From assembly GCA_035535015.1 (NCBI GenBank), contig DATLQU010000043.1, forward strand, positions 1-49,870: 49,870 nt of DNA, given 5' to 3'. Source of the DNA: Palsa-661 sp035535015. Lineage in GTDB: Bacteria > Actinomycetota > Acidimicrobiia > Acidimicrobiales > UBA8190. Both the position numbers and the translations under genes were made by a program. Below the pieces are notes generated by a model. It worked only from the letters and a program-made list of their open reading frames with translations. It was not told the origin of the DNA and ran no database searches. Position 1 is the first letter of the stretch. Each line of letters begins with the position of its first letter. This document shows positions 1-7,950 of the stretch, piece after piece.

Positions 1-1
1 G

Positions 2-169
2 ACGACGACAACGGCAGCAGGATCGCTGTATGGAATCCCGAACTGGATTCCCGGCGCGACGACCCTGGCTGAGGCCCAGTCGAACTGCAGCCTGACCTCC
101 TTTACGGGTGCCGCAAGCATCTCGGTCACGCAGTGGACCGGAAGCCCGGACAACGACTACGCCTGCTGA
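2..169 (+). CDS. C-terminal fragment of a secreted glycoside-hydrolase-like (DUF1906-type) protein
   Basis: An open frame enters from the left edge and ends at a TGA at 167-169, giving about 55 residues. The visible tail has YGIPNW, a cysteine, a conserved VTQWTG stretch and ends DNDYAC. The pattern of a Gln-Trp strand followed by an Asp-x-Asp close to the end, with a terminal Cys able to pair with the earlier Cys, resembles the end of secreted DUF1906/lysozyme-like TIM-barrel proteins of actinobacteria. The start and most of the domain lie outside the window, so the family call is tentative. The next gene (excisionase-like) is convergent. Confidence 0.45.
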   Translation, partial: TTTTAAGSLYGIPNWIPGATTLAEAQSNCSLTSFTGAASISVTQWTGSPDNDYAC

Positions 170-194
170 GGCTCGCGCAACCGTCTGACGTCGC

Positions 195-364
195 TCAACC
201 GCTCGGGTCGTTAGAGCGGGAGCCGTCGAGCAATTTCTCCAGCGCCACCTTGGGGATGAGGATGCGCCTGCCGATGCGGTGGCCGGAATCTCGCCACGGG
301 ACACGGCCTCGTAGGCAGTGGCTCGTGAGATGCCAAGGGCCGTGGCTGCTTCCTCGGCGGTCAT
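195..364 (-). pseudogene. Excisionase-type helix-turn-helix DNA-binding protein, frameshifted
   Basis: Reading from the ATG at 364, the first frame gives MTAEEAATALGISRATAYEA, the typical first helices of a MerR/excisionase-type (HTH_17) domain, then SRGEIPAT. The expected wing continues only in another frame (RIGRRILIPKVALEKLLDG) and ends at 195. The switch is explained by one missing C at about 277-279, where CACC-GC should read CACCCGC. Intact relatives are about 60-80 residues long and regulate excision or transcription in mobile elements. An in-frame extension upstream of the ATG (containing VLDEAVAIIEWQ) is open to about 525 but has no good start codon. A pseudogene or a single-base sequencing error are both possible. 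Confidence 0.7.
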
Positions 365-547
365 GGTCAAGCGCTGCTGTGGCCGCTCCTCGATAACCGG
401 CCCGACGGTCCGGCGCTCGACAAGAAGCTCCTGCCACTCGATGATGGCAACGGCCTCGTCCAGAACGTCGCTGTGGTCGTACCTGTGGGAGTCGAAAACC
501 TCACCCGGCGCTCCTGACCTGGGCTTCTATCGGTTTGGTTGAGATCG

Positions 548-589
548 CAACAATATGGGAAGTCGAGGCCAATAGCGTGGGAAATGGCC
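548..589. repeat. 42-bp direct repeat, copy A
   Basis: This stretch matches 3474-3515 at 34 of 42 positions in the same orientation; most of the eight differences are transitions. The most conserved part is the end, CGTGGGAAATGGCC, and the start, CAACAAT. The two copies bracket the IS3 element and the AbiE-like pair. The repeat sits upstream of the excisionase-like gene and just left of the IS. Confidence 0.6.
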
Positions 590-604
590 GAGTCCAGGGC
601 CGCG

Positions 605-643
605 TGACCGGACCCCAATAGCTGTGCCACCCGCTATGCGAGT
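605..643. repeat. IS3-family terminal inverted repeat, left (transposase 3' end)
   Basis: Begins TGACCGG and shares blocks AGCTG, CCACCCG and TGCGAGT with the reverse complement of 1799-1838, with a single-base gap. The orfB stop codon (634-636) lies inside it. Confidence 0.85.
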
Positions 644-1461
644 TGGTGTGCCTGTCGGTTGAGCCAAGCCTCGACGAACTCGACCGGGGTGAGCCAGTCG
701 TGTGCGCTGTGGGGCCTGTTGCTGTTGTAGTCGATCCTCCAGTCCTCAGTGAAGACCTTGGCCTCGAGCAGGGAGTCGAACTGCTGGCCGTTCAGGTGCT
801 CGTCTCGCATGCGGCCGTTGAAGCTCTCGATCCAGGCGTTCTGCCACGGACTGCCGGGATCGATGAACACCGTGCCGGTGCCGTTGAAGCGGCACCAGTC
901 GGCCACGGCGTAGGCGATGAACTCGGGCCCGTTGTCGAAGCGGACATGGGCAGGGGCGCCGCGCTCGTTGGCCAGGCGTTCGAGGCACCCCACCACCCCG
1001 TCGGCGTCGATCGAGCGTGCGACGTCGGTGGCGAGGGCCTCTCGGGTGAACTCGTCGACCACGTTCAAGATCTTGAGGGTCCTTCCGTCTGCGGTCTGGT
1101 CGAACTGGAAGTCCATGGCCCACACCACGTTGGGCCGGATGGGGCTGAAGGCGCCCATGGCGACGCCGATCCCCCGAAGGGGCTTCTTGCGCTTCTTGTA
1201 GGGCACACGCAGGCCTTCGGCGATCCAGAGGCGATGGATCCGCTTGTGGTTGACCCGCCAGCCGGCGTCTTTCGCCGCCTTGGCGGCTCGCCGCCAGCCC
1301 CACCTCGGCCGGCTCTTCGAGAAGGCCCGGAGGAACGCCCGGAGCGCCTGCTCGTCGTCGGGTGGGACCGGTGGGCGGAGACGCTGGGTGCTTCTGGCTT
1401 GACCCACGAGCTTGCAGGCCCTTCGTTCTGTCACCCCGAACTGCTTCCGAAGGGCCACCAC
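634..1461 (-). CDS. IS3-family transposase OrfB (DDE/rve integrase domain)
   Basis: About 275 residues with an N-terminal HTH_21-type segment (WGWRRAAKAAKDAGW, KRIHRLW) and an integrase core. The DDE residues are visible as WAMDFQFD, RFDNGPEF and the Glu of WIESFNGRMRDEHLN, followed by YNSNRPHSAHDWLTP. The frame stays open upstream past the listed GTG to the slippery heptamer at 1491-1497, reading LLTPDSRRRAVVAL, which is the usual start of OrfB. The protein is therefore probably made as an OrfAB fusion by -1 frameshifting rather than from its own start. All catalytic residues are present. Confidence 0.92.
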   Translation of the reverse strand: MVALRKQFGVTERRACKLVGQARSTQRLRPPVPPDDEQALRAFLRAFSKSRPRWGWRRAAKAAKDAGWRVNHKRIHRLWIAEGLRVPYKKRKKPLRGIGVAMGAFSPIRPNVVWAMDFQFDQTADGRTLKILNVVDEFTREALATDVARSIDADGVVGCLERLANERGAPAHVRFDNGPEFIAYAVADWCRFNGTGTVFIDPGSPWQNAWIESFNGRMRDEHLNGQQFDSLLEAKVFTEDWRIDYNSNRPHSAHDWLTPVEFVEAWLNRQAHQLA

Positions 1462-1484
1462 GGCCCGCCGGCGGCTGTCCGGGG

Positions 1485-1763
1485 TTAGAAGTTTCCCCGG
1501 TTCAGCTCCTTCAACATGTCGATGTCGAGGGCCTGATCAGCCACGATCTTTTTCAGCCGGGTGTTCTCGCGCTCGAGCTCCTTCAGCCGTTTGGCGTCAT
1601 CGGCCTTCATGCCGCCGTACTGATTGCGCCAACGGTGCCAGGTCGACTCGGTGATCTCGAGGTGGCGGGCCACCTCGTCGATCGACTTCCCCTCGCCCAG
1701 GAGCTTTTCCCCCTCGGCCAGCTTCCTAATGATCTGCTCGGGCGTGTGCCTGCGCTTCTTCAT
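1485..1763 (-). CDS. IS3-family transposase OrfA (HTH, leucine zipper)
   Basis: About 92 residues starting MKKRRHTPEQIIRKL, with an HTH (SIDEVARHLEITESTWHRW) and a heptad-rich C-terminus (LKELERENTRLKKIV) typical of OrfA oligomerisation zippers. The ATG at 1763 is chosen because AAGGAGGA (1771-1778, minus strand) sits eight bases upstream; the frame is open further, but without a ribosome site. OrfA binds the terminal repeats and regulates transposition. Its 3' end overlaps orfB in the -1 frame. The stop is TAA at 1485-1487. Confidence 0.9.
   Translation of the reverse strand: MKKRRHTPEQIIRKLAEGEKLLGEGKSIDEVARHLEITESTWHRWRNQYGGMKADDAKRLKELERENTRLKKIVADQALDIDMLKELNRGNF
1491..1497 (-). promoter_or_regulatory. 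Programmed -1 ribosomal frameshift heptamer
   Basis: On the coding strand this is G GGA AAC, an X XXY YYZ slippery heptamer in the correct register of orfA (codons CGG GGA AAC). It lies two codons before the orfA stop. After a -1 slip the frame reads directly into OrfB without a stop. That is the standard IS3-family way to make the OrfAB transposase. Confidence 0.8.
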
Positions 1764-1798
1764 GGTGCGGTCCTCCTTGCCCCATCTTTGGGGATCGG

Positions 1799-1838
1799 AC
1801 TCGCACAACGGGTGGATCAGCTCAGGGGGACCCGGTCA
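1799..1838. repeat. IS3-family terminal inverted repeat, right (transposase 5' end)
   Basis: The reverse complement begins TGACCGGGTCCCC and ends TTGTGCGAGT, matching the left repeat apart from a one-base gap and scattered mismatches. CGCG follows at 1839-1842. Confidence 0.85.
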
Positions 1839-1852
1839 CGCGTACGGAGACG

Positions 1853-2350
1853 GTGGGGGCGCCACTGTTCTGGAGCCTGTCAGAACGTTGGGGTACCCGC
1901 TCCCGTACGGTGGCTCTGGTCGAGGCTCCCACTCTGCACGGCAACGCCGGCTCGCCACAACTCGGACTGGGCCTCGATGCCATCGAGGGCACAGTTGGCT
2001 GGACGCTACGCGGTGACCAGGCCGCAGCGGCCTGGGGGGCGCCACTGCCATTGCAGGGAGACTCGCCGCCGGACTTCTACCTTCCGGACGACCGGACACT
2101 GCGCATAGCCCGGCAGCTCTGCGGAGAAGCGCACACCTACGCCAATCGAGGCGCGACGGTTACGGTGGCGCCGACGCGTTGGGTGGTCGCCCACCGATTC
2201 GATCTGAGTAAGCGCCGGCCCGAACGGGGCATCATGTGGCCGGCGCCGCATCCGGTTGTCGCCGCACTCGATCTCGCCCGCAGTGGCGCACGTGGCCGGG
2301 CGATCCTTGAGGACTTTGACCCACCACCGGGATTCCACCGTGTCTGGTGA
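1853..2350 (+). pseudogene. AbiEi-like antitoxin / transcriptional regulator, N-terminally truncated
   Basis: About 165 residues remain. The C-terminus, MWPAPHPVVAALDLARSGAR then GRAILEDFDPP, is the characteristic end of AbiEi-like type IV antitoxin proteins (usually over 250 residues with an N-terminal winged helix). The N-terminal HTH is missing. The frame runs back without an ATG into the IS3 right end at 1838, and the sequence left of the IS does not supply the missing part. The next gene starts at a GTG inside its last codons, as expected for a coupled antitoxin-toxin pair. The remaining frame may start at GTG 1853. Truncation is seen directly; that the IS or an accompanying deletion caused it is inferred. 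Confidence 0.65.
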
Positions 2351-3128
2351 ACCCCACATCGTCCTCGTGGCTGATGCGCCCGGAACGATGGCCGACCTGA
2401 TCGAACACCTCGCCGAGGTGGACAGGGCCGGTCTCACCGACTGGGCGCTGATTGGCGGGCTGGCCGTCATGGCACGCCTCGCCGAGGGCCACCGACCCAC
2501 AGGCGACATCGACATGCTGTCCCGTCAAACCGACCCACCGGCCAAGGCCACGCTGCTGCGCATCGCGTCGAAGGAGACCAGTACCGGAATACGGCTGGAG
2601 GACGGCACGAAGATCGACGTCATCGAGGTGGCGCCAGTTCTTGTCCTGGAAGACCTTGCGGAATCCAACGAGCGGCCGCGGATGTTCGCTCTTGCCCACT
2701 AGTGGATGGCCGACACGGCCGAGGTGGTGGTGTGGACCCTGGTCGACCGGGAGGACGCCGGTCGTGTCCGGGCCCGACTGGAACTTCGTCTGGCCCGCCC
2801 CGCCGCGCTGGTGGCGGCGAAGCTGCAGTCGATCCCGACCCGACGTGGCGGGAGGGAGGCGAAGCGTGAGAGCGATGCCTATGACGTGTATCGACTGCTC
2901 CAGGCCGACCGCGTCACCAGGGAGATTTCACGTGCGTTGGCAGGCGCTCCGGGTGACCTCGGCCAATGGTGCGCGTCGAACCTCGAAGAGCTGTTCATCC
3001 ACAGCGCCACCCGGACCGCCCGGTGGATCGCTTCCGTATCACCGGACGAGAATACGGAACCGGGCGACGTCGAGGCGTTGGGGTCGATCTTCAGCGAAGC
3101 CCTCAGGACGGCCTTGCGCATGCCGTAG
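2340..3128 (+). pseudogene. AbiEii-like nucleotidyltransferase toxin split by an in-frame amber codon
   Basis: From the GTG at 2340, which overlaps the upstream stop, the frame gives a nucleotidyltransferase fold: WALIGGLAVMARL then GHRPTGDIDML, the GG..DID substrate and metal motif. It reaches MFALAH, then TAG at 2700-2702, and continues in the same frame with WMADTAEVVVWTLVD, ARPAALVAAKLQSI and SDAYDVYRLLQ, which are the C-terminal elements expected in the same protein. One substitution therefore splits a gene of about 262 codons. AbiEii toxins transfer nucleotides to cellular targets; with this stop and a damaged antitoxin the module is probably dead unless the TAG is read through. A sequencing error is less likely than for the indels, because this is a substitution. 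Confidence 0.75.
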
Positions 3129-3681
3129 ATCGATCGCCCTCGACGGAATGCCGCCGAGCCCTCCGACGTCAACGATGAGCGAACACCGAGCCCCTACCCG
3201 GCAGGATCCACCGGACGAGCAACGACCGACTTCACCCGCCATGAACTGCACCAATACCTCTGAACGGGCCGCCGCCCCAGGCTCCAGCATGCTCACGAGG
3301 TGCTAACAAAAGGCCCTGGGCACGATTCGATATCCGGAATCGTCGAAACGCCCAGTGGACGAACTCCCTGGTCAGGGCGTGGGCATCCACACCCTCAGCA
3401 GGCCCGTTCGAACGTCATTCCTGCCCTTCCCTGCCGCAGTAGGGACAGTCCAGGGCCCATTTACTTGCGTTTACAACAATGTGGAAAATCGGGAGCAATG
3501 ACGTGGGAAATGGCCAGGCACGGGCGGGCCCCCCGCCCCGGTCACAGAGGTTTTGTCGGTAACCCACGAACTCCCCCCTGAACTGGACTTTCTTGGTCCA
3601 AGCGGCGCACCGGGCGTCTCCGGGTGACCGCGTGCTCACGACTTGCTCACGGCACTTTCACGGGATGCGGCCCGCTCGATG
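3129..3681. other. Gene-poor spacer
   Basis: No convincing gene is visible. The stretch contains direct-repeat copy B (3474-3515) and, just after it, a GC-only hairpin (GGGCGGG/CCCGCCC, 3522-3538) without a U tract. Weak open frames here have no recognisable protein features. Confidence 0.5.
3474..3515. repeat. 42-bp direct repeat, copy B
   Basis: Same orientation as 548-589, 34 of 42 identical. It ends with the conserved CGTGGGAAATGGCC and is followed within 10 bases by a strong GC hairpin. It may be an end of a small integrated module or a dispersed intergenic repeat. Confidence 0.6.
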
Positions 3682-4662
3682 TCATGGGGCAAAGTGCTGC
3701 CCGACCAGCCGCTCGCTCAGCTCCCACAGGGCGGCGGCATGCTCGTCATCGAGAAGATAAGGCCGGAAGCCGTTGGCGCCGGGATCCGCCCCCAGCACCC
3801 CCAGGCCGCAGTCGGCCAGGTAGGCGCCATTGTGGTCGGTCAGGTCCGGGGTGGTGGCGGCCCAGACCTGCGTGGCCGCGCCCGCCTCCACCGTCTTGAA
3901 GGCCAAGCCGTGGGACTCCCCGCTCTCACCGGCGTCGGCCGAACGACGACGGGCGAAGGCGACCATCTCGTTCACGAGGTCGTCGGTGAGGTGCCGGCCC
4001 AGGTCGGTGGCGATCACTCCCGGATGGACGGCGAACGAAAGCAACCCCGATGCCCCGGCCCGTCGGGCCAGCTCACGGGCGAATAGCGCATTCGCCGTCT
4101 TGGCCTGCCCGTAGGCGACCCAGGGGGAGTACTCGGAGCGTTCGAAGTTGGGATCCTCCACATCGACATCGGCGCGGCTGTGGCCGGCCGAGGTCAGGGT
4201 CACCACACGCGGCTCTGCACCAGCGTGCAGCGCCGGATACAGCAGGGCTGTCAACAGGAAATGGCCGAGGTGGTTGGTTCCGAACTGGGTCTCGAACCCG
4301 TCGGCGGTGTGCCCCAGGGGACAGGCCATGACTCCGGCGTTGTTGATCAGGACATCCAGCGCGTCGTGGCCGGCCAGGTACGACTCGGCGAAGGCGCGGA
4401 TGCCATCCATATCTCCCAGGTCGGCGACCCCGGCCTCGAGGTCGGCCCCGTCCACGAGGCTACCCACCTCCGTCACCGCTCCCGCCGCCCGCTCGGGGCT
4501 TCGGGCCAACAAGGTCACCGAGGCACCGTGGGCGGCCAGGGAGCGCGCGCTCTCCCGGCCCAAGCCACTGGCGGCGCCGGTGATAAGAAACCGGCGGCCG
4601 GTGAGGTCCATCCCTCCGAGCACTTCGTCCGTCGTGGTGTCCCGGCCGAATTCACTCACCAC
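3682..4662 (-). CDS. Short-chain dehydrogenase/reductase (retinol-dehydrogenase-like)
   Basis: 326 residues with a classical SDR Rossmann fold: the nucleotide motif TGAASGLG near residue 30, the NNAG motif (VLINNAGVM), the structural TNHLGHF, a catalytic Ser in VTLTSAGHS and the YGQAK catalytic Tyr/Lys. The length and the C-terminal segment match the retinol dehydrogenase/protochlorophyllide reductase-like SDR group, which uses NADP(H) on hydrophobic alcohols or ketones; the true substrate is unknown. The GTG at 4662 is chosen because GGGGAG lies a few bases upstream. It is transcribed away from the alcohol dehydrogenase promoter, with 156 bases between the two same-strand genes. Confidence 0.9.
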   Translation of the reverse strand: MVSEFGRDTTTDEVLGGMDLTGRRFLITGAASGLGRESARSLAAHGASVTLLARSPERAAGAVTEVGSLVDGADLEAGVADLGDMDGIRAFAESYLAGHDALDVLINNAGVMACPLGHTADGFETQFGTNHLGHFLLTALLYPALHAGAEPRVVTLTSAGHSRADVDVEDPNFERSEYSPWVAYGQAKTANALFARELARRAGASGLLSFAVHPGVIATDLGRHLTDDLVNEMVAFARRRSADAGESGESHGLAFKTVEAGAATQVWAATTPDLTDHNGAYLADCGLGVLGADPGANGFRPYLLDDEHAAALWELSERLVGQHFAP

Positions 4663-4818
4663 TCCGCTCCCCTCGACGCTGGGGTCCTACGGCCCCCCGG
4701 CCGGGGTTCGTCATCAGGAAGAGATGCACGAACCCCTGCGGCGACGCCCAGATACGCGGTGTGGCGAACTGGAGGCAAGCACCATCAGTCGCCACTTTCG
4801 AGATCATCGCAGGACACC

Positions 4819-5937
4819 TCAGTAGCGAATGATGCCGCGGATGTTCACTCCGGCGTGCATGTCCTCGTAACCCTGAGCGACCTCGTCAAGGGCATACTCC
4901 CGGGTCACGAGCTCGTCAAGCTCGAGCGTGCCATCGCGATACATCTGAATCTGCCGAGGAATGTCATAGGTCGGGTTCAAGGCTCCGTAGAGTGAACCCT
5001 GGATCCGTTTCTGGAACAGGGTCAGCATGGCCAGTGACACCGGGATCCCCGTCTCCATGATCGGGGCAAGACCCGTAACCACCACGGTACCCGCCTTCCG
5101 GATCGCGTCGAATGCCTGTCCAACGTGCTCACCGTGGACAACACCGATCGTGACAATGGCACTGTCGGCACCTTGGCCATTGGTGACACTCCGAGCGAAC
5201 TCAGCCGCTTCGGAGATGTCGGAGAAGACGTGAGTGGCACCGAACTCCGAGGCCTTCTCTCTTTTGAAGGCGACCGGATCGACGGCGATCACTTGGGCCG
5301 CTCCCGCATGCACGGCCCCTTGCACGGCGTTGATGCCGATGCCACCGATTCCCATGATGATGACGGTGTCACCGGGAGCGACTTCGGCTGAATAGACCGC
5401 CGAGCCCCAGCCGGTTCCGACTCCGCAGCCGAGCAGGCAGAGCTTTTCCAGCGGGAGGTCCTTGTCGACCTTGATCGCCGAGCTCACATGGACCGTGGTA
5501 TGGGCAGCGAACGTACTGATGCCGGCGACCTGCCCGACGTTCGTGCCATCGTCGAGGTGAAGGCGGAAACTCGTCGGGTCCCCTGGCCTCGACCCGGCAA
5601 GTATGAGCGCACCGTTGTCACAAAGGTTCTGCTGGCCGGTCGAGCACCAACGGCACCGTCCGCAGGTGGCGATGAAGGTGAAGACGACATGGTCACCCAC
5701 TTCCCAGCCTCGCGTGTTCGGCCCGACTTTCTCGACAATTCCCGCGCCCTCGTGGCCGCCGCAGATGGGGTAGACGCCGACCGGCAGGTCACCGGTGGCC
5801 ATATGGTCGTCCGAGTGGCAAAGCCCCGATGCGACCATCGCCACTTGGATCTCGTCTTCGATGGGATCGTCCAGTTCCATATCGACGACTTCGTACTTTC
5901 CCGGTGCCTGTCTGACGATTGCGCCGCGTGTCCTCAT
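4819..5937 (-). CDS. Zinc-dependent alcohol dehydrogenase, NDMA-dependent (MDR) type
   Basis: 372 residues from the ATG at 5937, which has GGGAGG nine bases upstream; longer versions of the frame lack a ribosome site. Medium-chain dehydrogenase features are clear: catalytic zinc ligands in GLCHSDDH and GGHEGAG, the structural zinc cysteines in CGRCRWC and later C, CGVGTGWG, and the nucleotide-binding GIGGIGINAVQG. The sequence fits the actinobacterial NDMA-dependent alcohol dehydrogenase family, which carries tightly bound NAD(H) and often works with mycofactocin. No mycofactocin genes are visible in the window. It probably oxidises primary alcohols. Confidence 0.92.
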   Translation of the reverse strand: MRTRGAIVRQAPGKYEVVDMELDDPIEDEIQVAMVASGLCHSDDHMATGDLPVGVYPICGGHEGAGIVEKVGPNTRGWEVGDHVVFTFIATCGRCRWCSTGQQNLCDNGALILAGSRPGDPTSFRLHLDDGTNVGQVAGISTFAAHTTVHVSSAIKVDKDLPLEKLCLLGCGVGTGWGSAVYSAEVAPGDTVIIMGIGGIGINAVQGAVHAGAAQVIAVDPVAFKREKASEFGATHVFSDISEAAEFARSVTNGQGADSAIVTIGVVHGEHVGQAFDAIRKAGTVVVTGLAPIMETGIPVSLAMLTLFQKRIQGSLYGALNPTYDIPRQIQMYRDGTLELDELVTREYALDEVAQGYEDMHAGVNIRGIIRY

Positions 5938-6205
5938 CGGAATGACCTCCCCGCTCGGGTTGCACCAGGTATGAGGAAATCTATCGACCTCGTTGGTCAA
6001 TGACCTGCTCGGTGCGACTGACATCACCAACCGTGACCACGCGAATCGAGCGCGTGAAGTTGGCCGCCGGCACCACTTTAGTGCCGGCGACGATGCACGG
6101 ATCATCCAATGTGGCCCGTGGTCGACCTTCGTTTCGTAGAAACGGATCGAGGTGCACCCACAGGCCGGTCATGACGAGCGGACCGTCGACCAGGGACAAA
6201 GACCC

Positions 6206-6625
6206 TCACTTCCGCGTCAATGACGCCAGCCACGCCTTCACACCCTCGGGCATGAATGTTGTCTCCAGCACCGTTTCCTCGATGTGGTCAACCCGCCGCT
6301 CGTCGGCGACACTGCGGCGGAGCCCTTCCTGCCGGATCCGCCTCGGGCCCCAGTCTCCCGACTGCTTGTCGCTGAAGCAGAGCATGAAGTAGCGGCCCCC
6401 GGAGACCACGACGACGCAGAGGCTGGCCACGAAGCGCGCCCGATCGTCGTCATCGTCGAAGACGTGGAAGAGCCCACAATCGAGCACCGAGTCGAACTGA
6501 GTCCCGAGACCGGAGAGGTCGAGGGCGTCCCCTAATGCGAAGCGAACCTCGAGGCTGCGCTCTGTGGCATTCTGCCGGGCCAGCCCGATGGCGGTAGGAG
6601 CGGCATCGGGCTGGATGCGGAGCAA
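6206..6625 (-). pseudogene. SAM-dependent methyltransferase, 5'-truncated remnant
   Basis: The remaining 139 residues carry the middle and end of a class I methyltransferase: GDALDLSGLGTQFDSVLDC, GLFHVFDDDD, a GGRYFMLCFSD strand and WGPRR. The N-terminal glycine-rich SAM-binding loop expected 40-50 residues earlier is absent; that space is occupied by the end of the ArdC-like gene on the same strand. The only start is a poor TTG at 6625. The loss looks like a deletion or recombination boundary at about 6620-6650 rather than a point frameshift. It is probably non-functional. Confidence 0.7.
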
Positions 6626-6646
6626 TCCTATCTTCCTAGGCTCCCA

Positions 6647-7453
6647 CTATGCGGTCGTCTCCTCATCGACCTCGAACGATCGCAGGATCGAGGCTGCGGT
6701 CTTCTGGATTCGCTCGCAGGACGCTTTGATGCCGGCGATGGCGGCGTCGCCCCCGCCGGCCCAGTTGGCGACGTACCCGAAGGAGTAGCCAGAGGTGTCG
6801 AGCCCCAAGGAGCCGCACACGACATACGCAGTGGACTCAGCCTCCAGCTCAGCCAGCGGCCGGTCCTTGAAGCCCTCGTGGAGCATCGCGTGGGCGATCT
6901 CGTGGGCGAGAGTCTTCACTCGCTGTGCCGGCGAGTTAGTCAACGCCACCCGGATTCGGCGGAGGTCGAACGAACAGTCGCCGTTCGTGCTGCCTGGGAT
7001 GTCGACGTCGTCGACGGTGAAGCCGATGGACTGGGCCACGACGACAAGCTGGGCGTAGCGGCCCGCGGAGTCATCTCCAACGATTCGGTTGCAGACGGAG
7101 GGCGGATCCAAGCCATCGGTCTGGGCAATATCGAAAACCGGTACCCATTTGAAGCCTCGGATAGCGGCCACGTCGGCACACTGGACATCAGCGTTCTTGT
7201 AGATCATGGGAGCGAGGATGAAGATCGCGCTCTCGCCTTTACGGACGAAGCGATTCACCTTACGCCAGGCGTGGAAGCCGGCCACCTGAGTTGCATCGTG
7301 GTGCTGAGCGGCGATGAGTAGGACGTTCCCGAACGAGTAGCCATGGAACGCGCTTTGATAGTCGAGGAATCGGCGCCATTCGTCAGACGTGGTGAGCATG
7401 GCGATCCCATTGGTGAGCTGTGCGAGCAGCTCGGGACGGTCGGCGGACTTCAT
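6647..7453 (-). CDS. ArdC-like antirestriction protein (ssDNA-binding domain plus zincin metalloprotease)
   Basis: 268 residues from the ATG at 7453 (MKSADRPELLAQL). The N-terminal half has the ArdC ssDNA-binding features: SFGNVLLIAAQ, VAGFHAWRKVNRFVRKGE and AIFILAPM. The C-terminal half has an IrrE/ImmA-like zincin signature LAHEIAHAMLHE, followed by the downstream LEAESTAYVVC helix carrying a third ligand Glu. ArdC proteins travel on plasmids and integrative elements and protect incoming DNA. The frame is open upstream to 7909 but that extension has no protein-like character. No conjugation genes accompany it, so it looks like a relic of a larger mobile element, though the gene itself is intact. 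Confidence 0.85.
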   Translation of the reverse strand: MKSADRPELLAQLTNGIAMLTTSDEWRRFLDYQSAFHGYSFGNVLLIAAQHHDATQVAGFHAWRKVNRFVRKGESAIFILAPMIYKNADVQCADVAAIRGFKWVPVFDIAQTDGLDPPSVCNRIVGDDSAGRYAQLVVVAQSIGFTVDDVDIPGSTNGDCSFDLRRIRVALTNSPAQRVKTLAHEIAHAMLHEGFKDRPLAELEAESTAYVVCGSLGLDTSGYSFGYVANWAGGGDAAIAGIKASCERIQKTAASILRSFEVDEETTA

Positions 7454-7950
7454 GCCATTGCACCTCGGAGTATGCGATGTAACCCATATGAAGGGGAAGG
7501 CCAGGCAGAACACAGGGCGAGGAAATCGACTCACTTCAGCCTCGGCTCCCCCGGCACCTGGAGGGCTAAGGCTGGACCAGCTCCGGGGGTCATGCGGTGG
7601 GCAATTGGATAACACTGCCTCTTTGCCAGGTACCTTGCTGAGGGAGTACATGCTGCAACTTTTCAGTTTTGCCTGTGGCGGAAATTGGATCGACCGGGGA
7701 CACACTCGACCACGGGCCGAACAGCTCCACCATCGCGTGATCGGCACCCACCTTGGGGGGCGGACGATCGAGACCGCCGCTGTCTTCTTGGAGGATCGGA
7801 TCGTGTTGCGAAGGGGTTCCGTCTCCAACGCTTCGTGCGAGATGATCGCCACGCCTGAGCGTTCATGGTGGAGCATCTGGGCCGCACCAATCAAAGTGAC
7901 CGATCTCATCGAGGATCGTTGGTTCTGGGTGGCTCTCGCTGCTCGGCGTG
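7454..7950. other. Gene-poor spacer
   Basis: Open frames cross this region on both strands but none has recognisable motifs. A minus-strand frame near 7610-7850 reads fairly protein-like but starts right after a stop and has no start codon. It may hold remnants of lost genes. Confidence 0.4.

Larger units (their letters stand above)
605..1838 (-). mobile_element. Complete IS3-family insertion sequence (1234 bp)
   Basis: Two overlapping transposase frames on the minus strand are bracketed by imperfect terminal inverted repeats of 39 and 40 bp (605-643 and 1799-1838) that both begin TGACCGG. The tetranucleotide CGCG lies directly outside both ends (601-604 and 1839-1842), as expected for a short IS3-type target duplication, although CGCG is its own complement. 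Both frames and the slippery site are intact, so the element looks recent and potentially active. It lies directly upstream of the N-terminally truncated antitoxin gene. Confidence 0.88.

Noticed and set aside
643..1488. Long plus-strand frame opposite the IS3 transposase
   Set aside because: High-GC antisense shadow; the minus strand has the DDE motifs.
3396..3440. CCGTTCGAACGTC looked like a tRNA T-arm and possible integration site
   Set aside because: The flanking bases do not form the 5-bp T stem and no acceptor or anticodon arm can be drawn.
5981..6199. Minus-strand 72-residue frame between alcohol dehydrogenase and methyltransferase remnant
   Set aside because: No recognisable motif and no ribosome site; likely part of the alcohol dehydrogenase promoter region.
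7610..7850. Protein-like minus-strand frame (DGTPSQHDPILQE...)
   Set aside because: It follows a stop, has no start codon and no recognisable domain; treated as spacer.
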